Shown here: piece by piece, positions 11,809 through 22,085 of the stretch
Layout: each line of letters starts with the position of its first letter
Numbering within the stretch: the stretch's first letter is position 1
Assembly: GCF_025024155.1 (NCBI RefSeq)
Contig: NW_026251724.1
Location: forward strand, 248,001 to 312,000
Length of the DNA stretch: 64,000 nucleotides
Reading direction: 5' to 3'
Origin: Gamsiella multidivaricata
Lineage: Eukaryota; Mortierellomycota; Mortierellomycetes; Mortierellales; Mortierellaceae
Notes under the pieces: model-generated
The model's database searches: none
Told to the model about the DNA's origin: nothing
Seen by the model: only the letters and a program-made list of their open reading frames with translations
Translations under genes and position numbers: made by a program

Positions 11809-13556
11809 TCACTTGCCTCTCCTTCCGACCCAAAGTCCCGTCAGAATCAGAACATGGCTCGCAATGAGAACTCCGGAACTCTGAACTGTCGCCGGAAATA
11901 CATTCCATGACCACTCAATCGCTGCCAACAAAAGCAAACGCACAACGACCGGTAGCTGCGTCCGCCATAGGAGATAAGGCAGTGTCATATAGTACCACGC
12001 ATAAAACTGGTAATGCAGTGACCGTGCAAAGATGATACCGATAAAGTTGCTGGTAAATAGTAATGTCAGCACATGGCTCGCCTTCATATGCTGTGCGTGA
12101 ATCGAGAGGGCAGTTTTCGAAGCTGTCAATCCTCGTAACACCACCGGAACTATCCCGCCTTCTGGCCTTAGTACATAGAAAGATGGAAAGAGACATATTG
12201 ATGAGATAATGCTAGGTGCCAAGTGTTAAGTATCGAGCTTTGTCTGAGATCGCAAAAGCATACCTGCTCCAACGGAAGAACACAAAGGCGAAGAGCACAA
12301 GCAAATGGCCGACGAGCAGAAATTTAGCTAATTCCTCACTCAAAAACGTCTTTTCGTCAAAGAGCTTCCAATTGACTGTCCATTTGTACTGAAAAACGCG
12401 AGAGAACTCGAAGGCCTTGCGCAGGTAGCTCTCGGGATGATGAAGCGTAAAGGGTAGCGACAACAGTACCTTTTGATCACATTCAGTCCATATGAGAGAA
12501 GAGAGAATGATAGTTAGGATATATGACTTTGCACAACCCCCCCTCTCTTTCTTCATCAGATGTATTGCACAGGCATACCTGAATAAGGATCATGGTTGTC
12601 AACTGGATAATGGTTCCCAGCACTCCCTGGGTCTCCCAAATCAAGAACCCGAAAGCTGGAAAGAACAGTAGGATGTTCATTTTGATTGAGATAGCAAGAC
12701 TGAATAGTGCGCTGCTAAGAGTCCATTTCTTGTAAAGAAACGAAAGCACTGACGCGTAAAGGAACAGCATCGCCACCGGGTCATTGAACAACCGAAGAAC
12801 GTAGATCGAATGCAATCGTCTTGACAAGCACACGAATATCAGAACATAGGGCGGAATCTGATTGAGAACAAGAATATCAACATATGAAAGCATTAGTATA
12901 TGTTTAGTTTTTCTTGCAAGAAAGTATTCTTTTGCTCATGTAGACATACAGTTTTATCCTTGGCGTAAATCGCAAACACGATCAAGAGAGTGAGCAGATA
13001 AATCCCCATGAAGATCCATTGGCCCTTGAGAATGTTCTTGCCAAAATCCGTGAGATGATACAGTATAGAGAAGATGTAGACGAATCCTGCGGGGTATACC
13101 AATGGTCCTGTGTCGCCTCGCAGCTTCATGTAGTCCGTTTCACCCTTGAGATAAGCCGCAACTTGCTGCATGTATGCGGTCCAGTCAATCTCGGTATCTG
13201 AAGGAGCGAACGAATGTTTGTCAGCCTTTGAAAAGATTTTAGCTGGGAAGAGATCCAAAATATCCAACACAGGGTACATAGGACATACAGGGGACCTTCT
13301 TGATAATGACAACGTTAAGTAGGAACTCTCCTAAAAACAAGAGTCCAGCCAGCTTCCAGATATGGGCATGGTTGGTTAGCAACTCGGAGACGAGTTCCAC
13401 AGGGCGAAAGATGCTCAGGGGCACAGTCGCTGCCTTATGTGGGGAGCGACTGTAGGGAACTGGTGATGCTATGGACGATGCAGCCTGATGATAGGACGGC
13501 CGGGCTTGGCCAACGGAATGCCTTAGTAGCTGTGCCTGTTTTTTGTTGATTGTCAT
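11809..13556 (-). CDS. ALG3: Dol-P-Man:Man5GlcNAc2-PP-Dol alpha-1,3-mannosyltransferase (complete copy)
   Basis: ALG3 adds the sixth mannose to the lipid-linked N-glycan precursor on the lumenal side of the ER. Five exons (13556-13289, 13197-12950, 12857-12579, 12469-12264, 12211-11809) give an intact multi-membrane protein. Family landmarks are [61 protein letters not shown] and the ALG3 signature [18 protein letters not shown], then [20 protein letters not shown] and [11 protein letters not shown] near the end. It ends VGRRGK, a usual basic tail. It is tail-to-tail with the tail-anchored gene. It looks functional, unlike the altered right copy at 22.1-23.9 kb. Confidence 0.95.
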
Positions 13557-13592
13557 GAGCTGGTCGAGATGCGATGTTGATGAGAATACAGC

Positions 13593-13771
13593 CCACTGTC
13601 TTCAATTTTGACTATTCTAAAGCGGGTGTCCTTTTGTTCCCCAAATAAAATAAATAAAAATGCATGATTAGCTTAATACCGATACATCATATAAAAACAG
13701 TTCACTTACAAGCATCCGGAAAATTTGTTAGCAAAGTTTAAACCCGCATAGTTTTGCTGATTATTGAGTCG
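13593..13771. other. Short AT-rich gap, no gene seen
   Basis: AT-rich sequence between the ALG3 promoter side of the left arm and the end of the nuclease relic. No ORF or clear repeat is visible. Confidence 0.4.
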
Positions 13772-16700
13772 CTAGGACCATATCGGCTGGCCGTTGGAGT
13801 CCAAAGGCTGAAGTTCAGCAGGTCGTATACCCTTGAAAAGCCTATACTGAGCAGCTCGCACCATGTTTTGTGCAGCCATGCTGTCGCGGTGGAAAGGCAT
13901 CTGGCAGGCTAAACAATACATGCTACGCATATTCACCCGTCTAACAAACCCATGGTCGCATTTTCTGCTTGGATCAACAGGGCTATTGAACGGGCACTTT
14001 TACGACGTGTAGTATTCGTTAATACCGACCACCGCATGACCCCTGGTCCTGAACTATAAGGACAGGATAATTTGCGACTCGATTAGATTGTGTTTGCCTG
14101 TCAATAGGGCCACAAAACATAGCATTATATCAATGCTCTTACAGCTGAAATCAACTTCGCGCTGAATGTGCCGTGCAGCGAAGTCAACCCGGACGAGGTG
14201 CCGAACTTGCCGAGACCCACAACCCACAGTACCTTGTTGGCTGGAATGGCTTTCTTCTGGTTGTCTTCTTTCACCAAGTTGACAATAGCCTCGATAGCGA
14301 TTCGGTCCTCCGCGTCCCTCGCTTTTTTCAGATCCCAAGTGTCGCGACGATGCCGGAACGATTGGTTGTAGTACTCGTTCAACACGGGTCTGTTTTTATC
14401 CATCGAGTCCAAGAACAACCGAACGTCCTCATCAGGAATGCCACTTCTCGGCAATAGTGAATTTTCGGCATCATGGGTCTCGTCGGTCTTGCACCCTTCG
14501 ATAGCTCTGCGGTACTTGAACTGAGGCTGCATCAAGGCCTTTTGCTTGATATTGAGAGTGCGGTGCTTCCCTGTCGGTGGCCAAGGTAGTGTTCCATCCG
14601 CCAAGGGGGATCAGGGATAAAAACACTGACGGTTGCTGTGATCACCTGGCCTAGGTCAATGCCACCAATGCAGACATCCCTACCATCACTACACAAAGGG
14701 AAATATAGAATGAGTGTTTGATATTCTAGTCCTTGAAGAGACTACCTTCCAAAAAAAAAAAAAAACTTGCCTGCCAAACGTATCCTGGAGTTCCTTTGTC
14801 GATCCAGAGAACTCGTTCCCATCTTGGGTTCAACTCGGCCTGTACCCCTTTGTGACACGCGTGTCGCAGGCTAGCAACCGCAGCTGGAGTCCGTCCGTCT
14901 GGAACGTGCCCGTGAGTACGTACCGCTTTGTGTATTGGTACACGTGGCCTTTGGGTTCAGGCTTGATGACCTCGATCTTGGAGAAGTAGCCCTTTTTCCT
15001 ATTGATGGGACATATTAGGTTGCAAAGGAACTTGCCGGGCGCCATCCTTCCAAAAGTAGCCTCAAGTTCGCTCAGTTTGTACTTCTTGGTTGAGTCCATT
15101 TTTAAAGCTCCTAAAATGTCCTCGCGGTAGCTATCGTGGATAGAGTAGAACAACTCTCGCTTCGTTATAGTTATGAAACCATGGCGGATCGGCGAGATAG
15201 GGACTGCAACTGGACGTTTGGCTACATCCACCAGTTCTCGAAAGTGCAGAAATCGGACAAGAAGACTCTCCTTGGGAAGTGTCCTCTCATCGAAGAAACG
15301 TCCATCGCCTCCATAGCGCTTCTTGAGCTTTGCAATGAAGATGCAAATGGCAAGGCAGGTAGATTAATAAGCGTTCAAGGAGGAAGAGAGGAGGAAGAAA
15401 GAAGAAAAGAGGAAGCAAGACTTACCTGTTTGATCATTTGTTCGTTCTGCGACTCCCAGAGCATGGTAAAGTCCTTTGCCATTTCATGGGCCAGTGGTGC
15501 AAGAAGATTAGAAGTTGCCATCCAACTGTCGGGTCGCCCAGCTTTAGCGTGCTTGGCTATGTACATGTCGCGCACCTCTCGTGCTAGTTTGGCCACACCA
15601 GTAAATGCCGACTTCTCGAGGGAGCTACAGAATCGAGACAGAAGAGTTTTCAAAAACCCCTCCAGCGTAGTGGCTGCCTTCCCGCGTACGCACTTGTCCT
15701 TGAATAGGCTGATGAACTTTTTTCTGAGATTCTTGCCATCATCATCGCTCGAACTCTTAGACAGAAGATCCAGCAACGCAAACTGCGCATCCCTCTTCCC
15801 ATTGTTCCAAAAATCGGCAATTCTGCATATGATGTTGGTTATCATTTGAGGCTTCGTTGTGATACTGGCGCCTTGAGCAGGGGGACTGGCGGCATGGGCG
15901 AGTATGATGTTTCGTCTCAGCGAACCGACATGGAGAGACCTTAACGGATGAAGCTTCATATGAGCTCGCTTAGCAACATCTCGGGCTGACCACGTCGCTT
16001 CCTCTTTCTGCTCAGTGGTCTCTTTTTCATCCTCCACAGCCGCGTTCTTGGCAACTTCTTTCGCTTCTTCCATTTCCTGCTCTTTCGCCTTTTCCTTGGT
16101 TACTGTCCTGTACGTCTTTTGGCTCAACTAAACAAGGGCCCCTATCTCCCTAGGAATAACACGGTTTGGATTCTGTGGCGCGGTCTTGTACTGGTATCGA
16201 GGTTGTTGGGGTTGATGGGGCTTATCTGACTTCCAAGCAAATGACCGCAGACTTTCCAGAATGCTCTTCGCCTTGCCCTTCGCTTGTGCCTTGGAAGGTT
16301 CGACTGTTCGGAACTTGTTGAACGTTTGATGCTTCTTGTGGCGGATGGGATGGTCATACGTAGTCCTTTTGGCGTTTAGCAAGATCAAAGAACATTGACA
16401 ACTTGTTAATACAAATGCACACAAACGCGGTATCATTGTGATTCAGTGGTGTAGGAATAAAAGCTGCTATGTATGTACCTTTTCAGAGCTTGTTTCGATT
16501 CTCGCAGCTGCTTTTGCCATTGCCGGTAATTGAATTTGAGGGCCAAGAACGATTGTCGCAAGCTCTTGAAACCCTCGTAAGATTATCGCCTCGCGTGACG
16601 TCGTCAGATCGCGTCTGCTTCCTATCAACAAAGTCCGTGTTTTTTTGGTTTAAGCGCGCGACATCATCATGGTCCAAGTACTTCTGGACCATATCACGAA

Positions 16701-17569
16701 TATCATCTACAATTTTTTTTTAAAAAAAAGAGGCGGGATTAGAAGGACTTGTCACACTTCAGTTCCAATAACTAGACGTGGCATTCATCCTTACAAGACC
16801 AAGGAATGTCCCTTATCACTGCCAGGTTCAATATGGCTCCAAGACCGAAGATATTCTTGCTGTAGTCATTGTTGGACACGATACCGAGCACCGTGAGTCC
16901 AGGGCGTCCAATTTCCAAGTACTTGCCAACTTCGAAAAGATTGTAGACCAAGAACCGGCCCCGAGAGATGGGTCTCCAGACAGTTTCCACAATTGGATAT
17001 ATCAGCATGTCGCTATCTCCTGAAACAACAATGTCACCTGTGCGGCACCAATTTGCAATATCCACGTCTGCCTCGAATGGAGAAACCCTCACCCTCCAAC
17101 CCTTGGAAACTAGGAATTGTTGCAACTACTGCCTGTCCTCGTAGTTCAAAATCATTGTCTTTTGAAAGGCCTTGACAAACTCCTTTTCCTTCTGTTTGGA
17201 TGACCATTTGTCCTGCCTGTTGCCGATGTGTTTCTCGATGGACGGGTAGGACTCTCTTGCTTTCAGCAAAGCATCTTCGGCAATCTTTAGACGCTTGAGG
17301 TGAGTCGCCCTCTTCTCTAAGGCTTGAAGCCCATCCAGGTAAATGGTAATATTGTTTGGACCGGGGAAGAGTCTCAGTAGCGCTCGCTGGATGGCTTCAT
17401 GCGCCTTCTCTGTGTCTTTGTATGTGCAAAAGGCCGACCAAATTTGCACGAAGAGACAGGCGAACAGATCCAGGTGATATGCAACCTTTGGCTTGCTGTA
17501 GTCTGCTTTCGCGGTACCAGGCTCGAATCTTTTCTTTTTCAAGACGCTCCACAGCCCCACTACGCCCAT
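13772..17569 (-). pseudogene. Decayed XPG-N/XPG-I plus Fanzor-like RuvC nuclease
   Basis: Read on the minus strand, one collinear coding region starts at 17569 with MGVVGLWSVLKKKRFEPG, an XPG-N type start. An XPG-I type block follows: FEADVDIANWCRTGDIVVSG, DSDMLIYPIVETVWRPISRG and TVLGIVSNNDYSKNIFGLG. A lysine-rich middle region (16.7-15.3 kb) has no domain I recognise. The C-terminal third looks like a Fanzor/TnpB RuvC nuclease: GIDLGQVITATVSVF (RuvC-I Asp at 14655-14657), VVGLGKFGTSSGLTSLHGTF, GHAVVGINEYYTS, a cysteine cluster (KCP, RKC, YCLAC) and FHRDSMAAQNM (RuvC-III Asp at 13883-13885). It is broken by in-frame stops at 17128-17126, 16130-16128, 14830-14828 and 14002-14000, and by likely frameshifts near 16590 and 14590. 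No start codon or stop separates the two halves apart from these lesions, so I treat it as one gene, but two adjacent genes remain possible. Confidence 0.7.
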
Positions 17570-18679
17570 GGTTACTACAAGTAGGAGTGCGGTAGGGGAG
17601 AGTTTTAGTAATGGCAAGTGGGAAATAGGCTCTGACATGCTAGTTCTAGGACATTTGCATACATAGCTTTCTTCGAGGCGTATAGGTGTATTTAGGGATG
17701 GGTATATGTGTTGTGTGTGAGAGAGAGAGAGGGTGAGTGAGTGAGCGAGAGAGGGTATAAGTTGTGCTGTGCGTGTGGAAGAGAGAGAAGAGTCTGTTTG
17801 TTCATCCAACCCCCTGACGATGTGGAAACGCGTTGTGTGGTAAACAAAACCCGCTGTGCGCACAAACAAAACCAGTAAGACAAACAACATGACCTGAACT
17901 GCCAAGAGCAATGTTGTGGAAATTGCCCTGGTCAATATCAATGGCATCCTCTCTTTCATTGGATGGAAATCGTCGACTATCATGCCCCTGCTGACCTTAA
18001 TAGCTTAAGATCCAAAAGTTGCAAAACGACGCGTCCAAGTAGACAAGTAGACTCCTAGACAACGAGCAATAACTGCACTTGAGCTCTCCTGCATGCATAC
18101 AGAGAGCAACAGACAAAGTGAGGAAGAGGGGGATGGTGAAAGAGACAACGAGAAAAAACATCCAGGATGGTACATGCTCGCCCACTAACACGCCCACGCA
18201 TGCCATATCCCCATATCCACATCACACAGGCACACAATTCCCCTTGCAGGCACTCGCGCACACCACATCCGAGTCCAACTCAATTGGTCCAGCTATGAAC
18301 TGCCTGAAACTGGACGACGCGTTAAAAGCCAATGGTAGGTCAATTGAGAGCCTATCTCTCCTGAACTCGTTCGCAATCGCCCCATTCTTTTCCAGTCGAT
18401 ATTATAACTATTTACATGCCTTAATGGCTCGTTATGGGTTTGGAGCTAAGTGAGCAACTTGACTCAATCGAAATGATAATAACAGGCATTTTATTTCATT
18501 CAACGTTGCCGTGCATGCTTGTTACTACGGCCATGGGAAGATACAACTGCAATAAAGGCGTCGCGCAGCTCATGTGTCCTTTGTCAAAGCATGCAGAACC
18601 TCCACACTTGGGTGCGGCACGTTCTTTATCCATAAGGTTTGTAAATGTTAGTGACAAAGGTAACTGGTAACATTACAGG
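17570..18679. other. Non-coding remnant sequence with simple repeats
   Basis: No supported gene. It contains a GA/GTGA-rich microsatellite at about 17715-17757. A possible plus-strand first-exon fragment lies at 18297-18335 (MNCLKLDDALKAN, followed by GGTAGGT like a splice donor). I cannot connect that fragment to any downstream exon. Confidence 0.4.
17715..17757. repeat. GA / GTGA microsatellite
   Basis: A run of GAGAGA units passing into GTGAGTGAGTGAGCGAGAGAG, lying upstream of the XPG-like start codon. Confidence 0.8.
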
Positions 18680-19378
18680 AGGACTTACCCACAAGCATGG
18701 TGAGTCCCGTCAAAACAGAAAAAATCCCCCACTTTCGCAGCTCATCCAGCTGCCATGGCGATGAAAATCTATGATAGAGGCCGTGTTCCCGATCGTAATA
18801 GGTGAAGTAATTTTGGTTCTCAAGGTCCTCCATCCAAAGCCGAGCAGAAATGAGTGGGTCGTCATCCTTTCTCATTTGTTTAGCAGTCAACGCATACAGA
18901 AGGTTATAAACGTCGTCGTAGGTGATGAAGTCGTCCCTGGAGCGAGTAAACCTTGCATAGTCGATTGTTAACTGGTTCATAATAATGGAGATCGACATTC
19001 CCCTCATAAGCATAGCTTTAATCCTTTCTCTCATGGTCTTGGACCTTCGCTGAGTGCCGATGTTGCCTTTGTCGCCCAGGGTGTGTATGAGCTGGTAATT
19101 GTATTCGATGCGGTAAGTTTCTCCTGGTATGCCGTCGCGTGTTTGTAGTGGACGATATATGGCATTAAAATGAGATGGGCATCCACATTTATTCGAAGCA
19201 AGTCTCAGTCTGGTCTTCCCAGGCTTTCCGCCTGGCTGCCTACCCTTGACCATGTACTTCACACCTCTGCGATGACAGTCATAGCGTGTCTTGATCTGAC
19301 CGGCCCTCTCCTTCTTGGCCTCGGAACTGCTGGCGAGAACCTTGGTGATATAAGCGTGCGGGCGCTCATGTTGGGTGA
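18680..19378 (-). pseudogene. MULE-type transposase fragment (FAR1-like N-terminus)
   Basis: Minus-strand frame beginning near FTQHERPHAYITKVLASSS and continuing through a Cys/His zinc-binding region (RYDCHRRGVKYMV, NKCGCPSHFNAIY), as in FAR1/WRKY-GCM1 type Mutator-like transposases. MRERIKAMLMRGMSISIIMN and ITYDDVYNLLYALTAKQMRK follow. One base change of frame at a T-run near 18716 is needed to read FFCFDGTHHACG, which matches the first catalytic Asp block of MULE enzymes. The rest of the catalytic domain is missing or unrecognisable. It abuts the pogo relic on the opposite strand at about 19380, so one element probably landed in the other. Confidence 0.6.
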
Positions 19379-20967
19379 AAGCGGCTCCAATGCTGATCTG
19401 GTGCCGTGCCTTCCAGAGAAGCTGGATGGTCTATCTGAAACCCTGTCGGGAGCTAGAGACAGACGACGCAGGCTGGTCGATCAACCTTTCCTCCCGGTTG
19501 AAGATATGCTCAAGCAAGGGCTTCAATACTTCAGGGATCGTCACATCTCTATCAACATCAATATTTTAAAACTTTTGGCACAAATTTTGGCAGACAGCTG
19601 TCGGCCCCCTCCTGGTAACAAGCACCAAGCCCCTACCTGGTCAGACAAGTGGACTCTGGGGTTTATGAGGAACTGGAACATCAGCTACTACACATTGGTC
19701 GGAGAGGCGTCTTCAATCGATTTGCAGGGCATTGAGCCGGAGTTGAAGGAGACTGCAGCGAAGTTGGATCGATACAAGCTCGATGACATCTACAACTGTG
19801 ACGAATCTGGCCTTTACCTCAAGTGGATGTCTCAATGAACTCTTGACTAATTAAGGTCGCTGGTGTTAAGCCAGGGAAGGTAGACCGTGTGTCGGTTCTG
19901 TTCTGTACGAACGCGACTGGTTCGGACAAGCGTAGACCCTTTATCCTGAGGATGTGCTTTTCTTTTCTTTGTCTTTTTTTTATTTTTATTTTTTTAATGC
20001 ATATCTCATTTGCGGGTCTCTTCTAGGTAAGCATATTCCGAACGGACTCCTTGCTACTGTCCGAAGTCAGGTGTATTTACAGCCTACCGACGAGAAACGC
20101 GTCGACTATATGCGGAAATATGTTTTTGCAAGTTGGCTGCGACGGCTCCACGAATCCATCATCGCTGATGATCGTAATCGAAAGATTGTTTTGCTCATTG
20201 ACAACGCGCCTGGGCATCTCATTATTAATGACAAGGACTTCATGGCTGAGATACCCAACATCGAGGTCATCACCCTCCCTAAAAACTCGACCTCAGTAAC
20301 TCAACCACTGGGTGCTGGAATCATCGCTGTGTTCAAGTCATATTATGGGGACTTCTTGGCCATATCAACAATAGCCCATCGCCACAAACTGCACACAGCT
20401 GAATAATTAGCCTTAGCGAACGGAACAGTCGTACCTAAAAGGCAGAGTAGCAACATTCCCAACAGGGATGCATGGAAGCACATTATTCAAGCGTGGAATC
20501 ATGTGAAGCCAGAATCCATCCGCAACTGCTTCCGCCATGTCCCTATTTTCAACAACTGCCACAAGAACGACCTCTCCTTCTCAGTTCCAGACAAACACGT
20601 TATGGCTGTTTTCAAAATATTCGGCTGAACATCCATCAGATAAACCAGAAGATGTCTCTCCCGGTACCGGAGGAACCTATCGAGGTCAACGAGGAGTACA
20701 TTACTGATGAACATTCGTCTTCGGCCATCCTAAGACATGAGTCTGTGATTCATTGGTCTGCCACTGCCAATCTTGAAGATATCGCGGCGTCCAATGAGCT
20801 GCCTCAGCCGTCGACCTCATACACGCTTTGTCAATTGTCAATCCCTATACCAAGTGTCTATTTCGAACCATCGCCCTTCAATGGCATCTCAAATGATCAA
20901 GTTGACCCCCGTTGATGACTTATCAGCCCAGTTTGGACCTGAGGACTCGGAGCCCGCGTTACTTTAA
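19379..20967 (+). pseudogene. pogo/Tigger-type DDE transposase relic
   Basis: Plus-strand pieces in order are WTLGFMRNWNISYYTLVGEA (end of the CENP-B-like DNA-binding part), LDDIYNCDESGLYLKWM (first catalytic Asp), VDRVSVLFCTNATGSDKRRP, then a T-rich insert, KHIPNGLLATVRSQVY, IVLLIDNAPGHLI (second Asp) and NSTSVTQPLGAGIIAVFKSY. In the last block the family has Asp where this copy has Gly (codon 20311-20313, GGT). An in-frame TAA at 20404-20406 cuts the frame before the block AWKHIIQAWNHVKPESIRNC. The copy therefore lacks a catalytic residue and is truncated. N-terminal CENP-B repeats are mostly unrecognisable. Confidence 0.75.
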
Positions 20968-21342
20968 GCACTCCACAACAGCACTATGGCCGGCTGAGTC
21001 GCGAGCTGGGGAGACCAGCACTTGCTCTCCAGAGAATAGAGGAAATGCGAAGCAACAGAACATATATTCGCTTTTTTAAAACAGACCAGCCATCGTCCAT
21101 AAACACTAATATGCTCGACGATTTCGATTCATCAGATGACGACCAAGATATCGACTTCCATACTGCGCCCGCGGAAGACGTGCCTACAAGCTACCACCCC
21201 GCACACTTGTCCTGGGTCATGAACACTGGGTTCTGCACTACTGCGTGGATGAAACACCATCATCTCCCATTACCGAGTTTGATTGTCTGGAGTCCGAGGA
21301 GATAGTAAACTGTGCTCTGATTGGTCAAAAAGCAAGTTAGAC
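20968..21342. other. No gene recognised between pogo relic and palindromic element
   Basis: About 375 bp with only short frames, including an acidic one (DDFDSSDDDQDIDFHTAPAE at about 21115-21175) that could be the decayed tail of the transposase gene. Nothing else is supported. Confidence 0.35.
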
Positions 21343-21401
21343 TCGACCTAGGCTTGGCCCAGGTTCGAATCCAGTCTTCGTTAAAGCACCAGCCAGTATA
21401 C

Positions 21402-21550
21402 CTTTTTTTAGAAGGGGATGGCATTTTGCTCTCTTACGGCTGGTTGCACACTCGGGCGTTTACTATAGGTTATTCTTTTTGGAAGGTTGTTAAGGTTAAT
21501 TGCTTTTCGCCAAAGATTTTTTACGTGGATCTCTGCATGGCCGCATGGTC
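21402..21550 (+). repeat. Left inverted repeat of the palindromic element
   Basis: Reverse-complement partner of 21751-21910. It diverges from it towards the centre of the element (after about 21523). Confidence 0.75.
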
Positions 21551-21750
21551 CCGCACTGTTGTTGTTGATTGAATTGCATTTAATTTAGGTTGATACGGTG
21601 GACTCTCGATCATTCTCATTCTTAGGGGGAAAAGGCAGGGTACCTCAAAGTTATAGGAAACAATAGGGAGGCAGGAGGTGCTTTGAGAGGGCATATTGAG
21701 TGAAGGGGAGGAAGTCGTAGTGTAGGAGAAAAAAACAACAAATAGATCGG

Positions 21751-21910
21751 GACCATGCGGCCATGCAGACATGGTAATACAAGATCCATGTACAAAATCT
21801 TTGGCGAAAAGCAATTAACCTTAACAACCTTCCAAAAAGAATAACCTATAGTAAACGCCCGAGTTTGCAACCAGCCGTAAGAGAGCAAAATGCCATCCCC
21901 TTCTAAAAAA
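21751..21910 (-). repeat. Right inverted repeat of the palindromic element
   Basis: Reverse-complement partner of 21402-21550, with a roughly 15-bp extra segment near 21775-21790. Its outer end is about 140 bp from the start of the right duplication arm. Confidence 0.75.
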
Positions 21911-22085
21911 AGAATTCAAGCCTAGGCCGAGCCTAGGTCGAGCCTGAGACTGTAGGCGGCCAAAAAAGGAAACAGTATGTCTCCAGGCCTCCTTTTAAGA
22001 TTGAGAGGGCTGGGCCGAGCCTAGTTTGTATATAAGTTGCGAAAGATGTCTAGTATTCTCATCAACATCGCATCTCGACCAGCTC

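Larger units (their letters stand above)
8826..13592 (+). repeat. Left arm of a 4.8-kb inverted duplication
   Basis: This arm (SNAPC4 5' two thirds, tail-anchored gene, ALG3) recurs in reverse at 22053-26880. Homology stops at 13592 on the inner side, where both copies share GTATTCTCATCAACATCGC, and at about 8826 on the outer side, in the last Myb repeat. A further outer segment (6212-6397) also recurs, so the original copied unit was probably 6212-13592 (about 7.4 kb). Intergenic and intron sequence match as well as exons, so this is a DNA-level duplication. Confidence 0.95.
21343..21950. mobile_element. Palindromic element with about 150-bp terminal inverted repeats
   Basis: Bases 21402-21550 recur as reverse complement at 21751-21910 with few changes; shared blocks include GGCATTTTGCTCTCTTACGG and GCTTTTCGCCAAAGATTTT. 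Weaker inverted matches around CTCGACCTAGGCT extend the repeat to about 21343 and 21950, with a roughly 30-bp extra piece in the left copy. The central 200 bp have no coding sequence. This structure fits a foldback or MITE-like non-autonomous DNA transposon. I could not identify a clear target-site duplication or the parent family. Confidence 0.7.

Noticed and set aside
17692..17983. N-terminal membrane protein upstream of the XPG-like start
   Set aside because: The frame above 17569 passes through simple GA/GTGA repeats. The XPG-type start MGVVGLW gives a better gene start.
21355..21400. tRNA gene around GGTTCGAATCC
   Set aside because: Only a B-box-like motif. The T-stem has two mismatches, and no acceptor stem or anticodon arm can be drawn.
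13593..22052. Spacer as a defence or viral island
   Set aside because: The recognisable proteins are all transposase or nuclease relics typical of mobile elements. No capsid, polymerase or defence-system module is visible.
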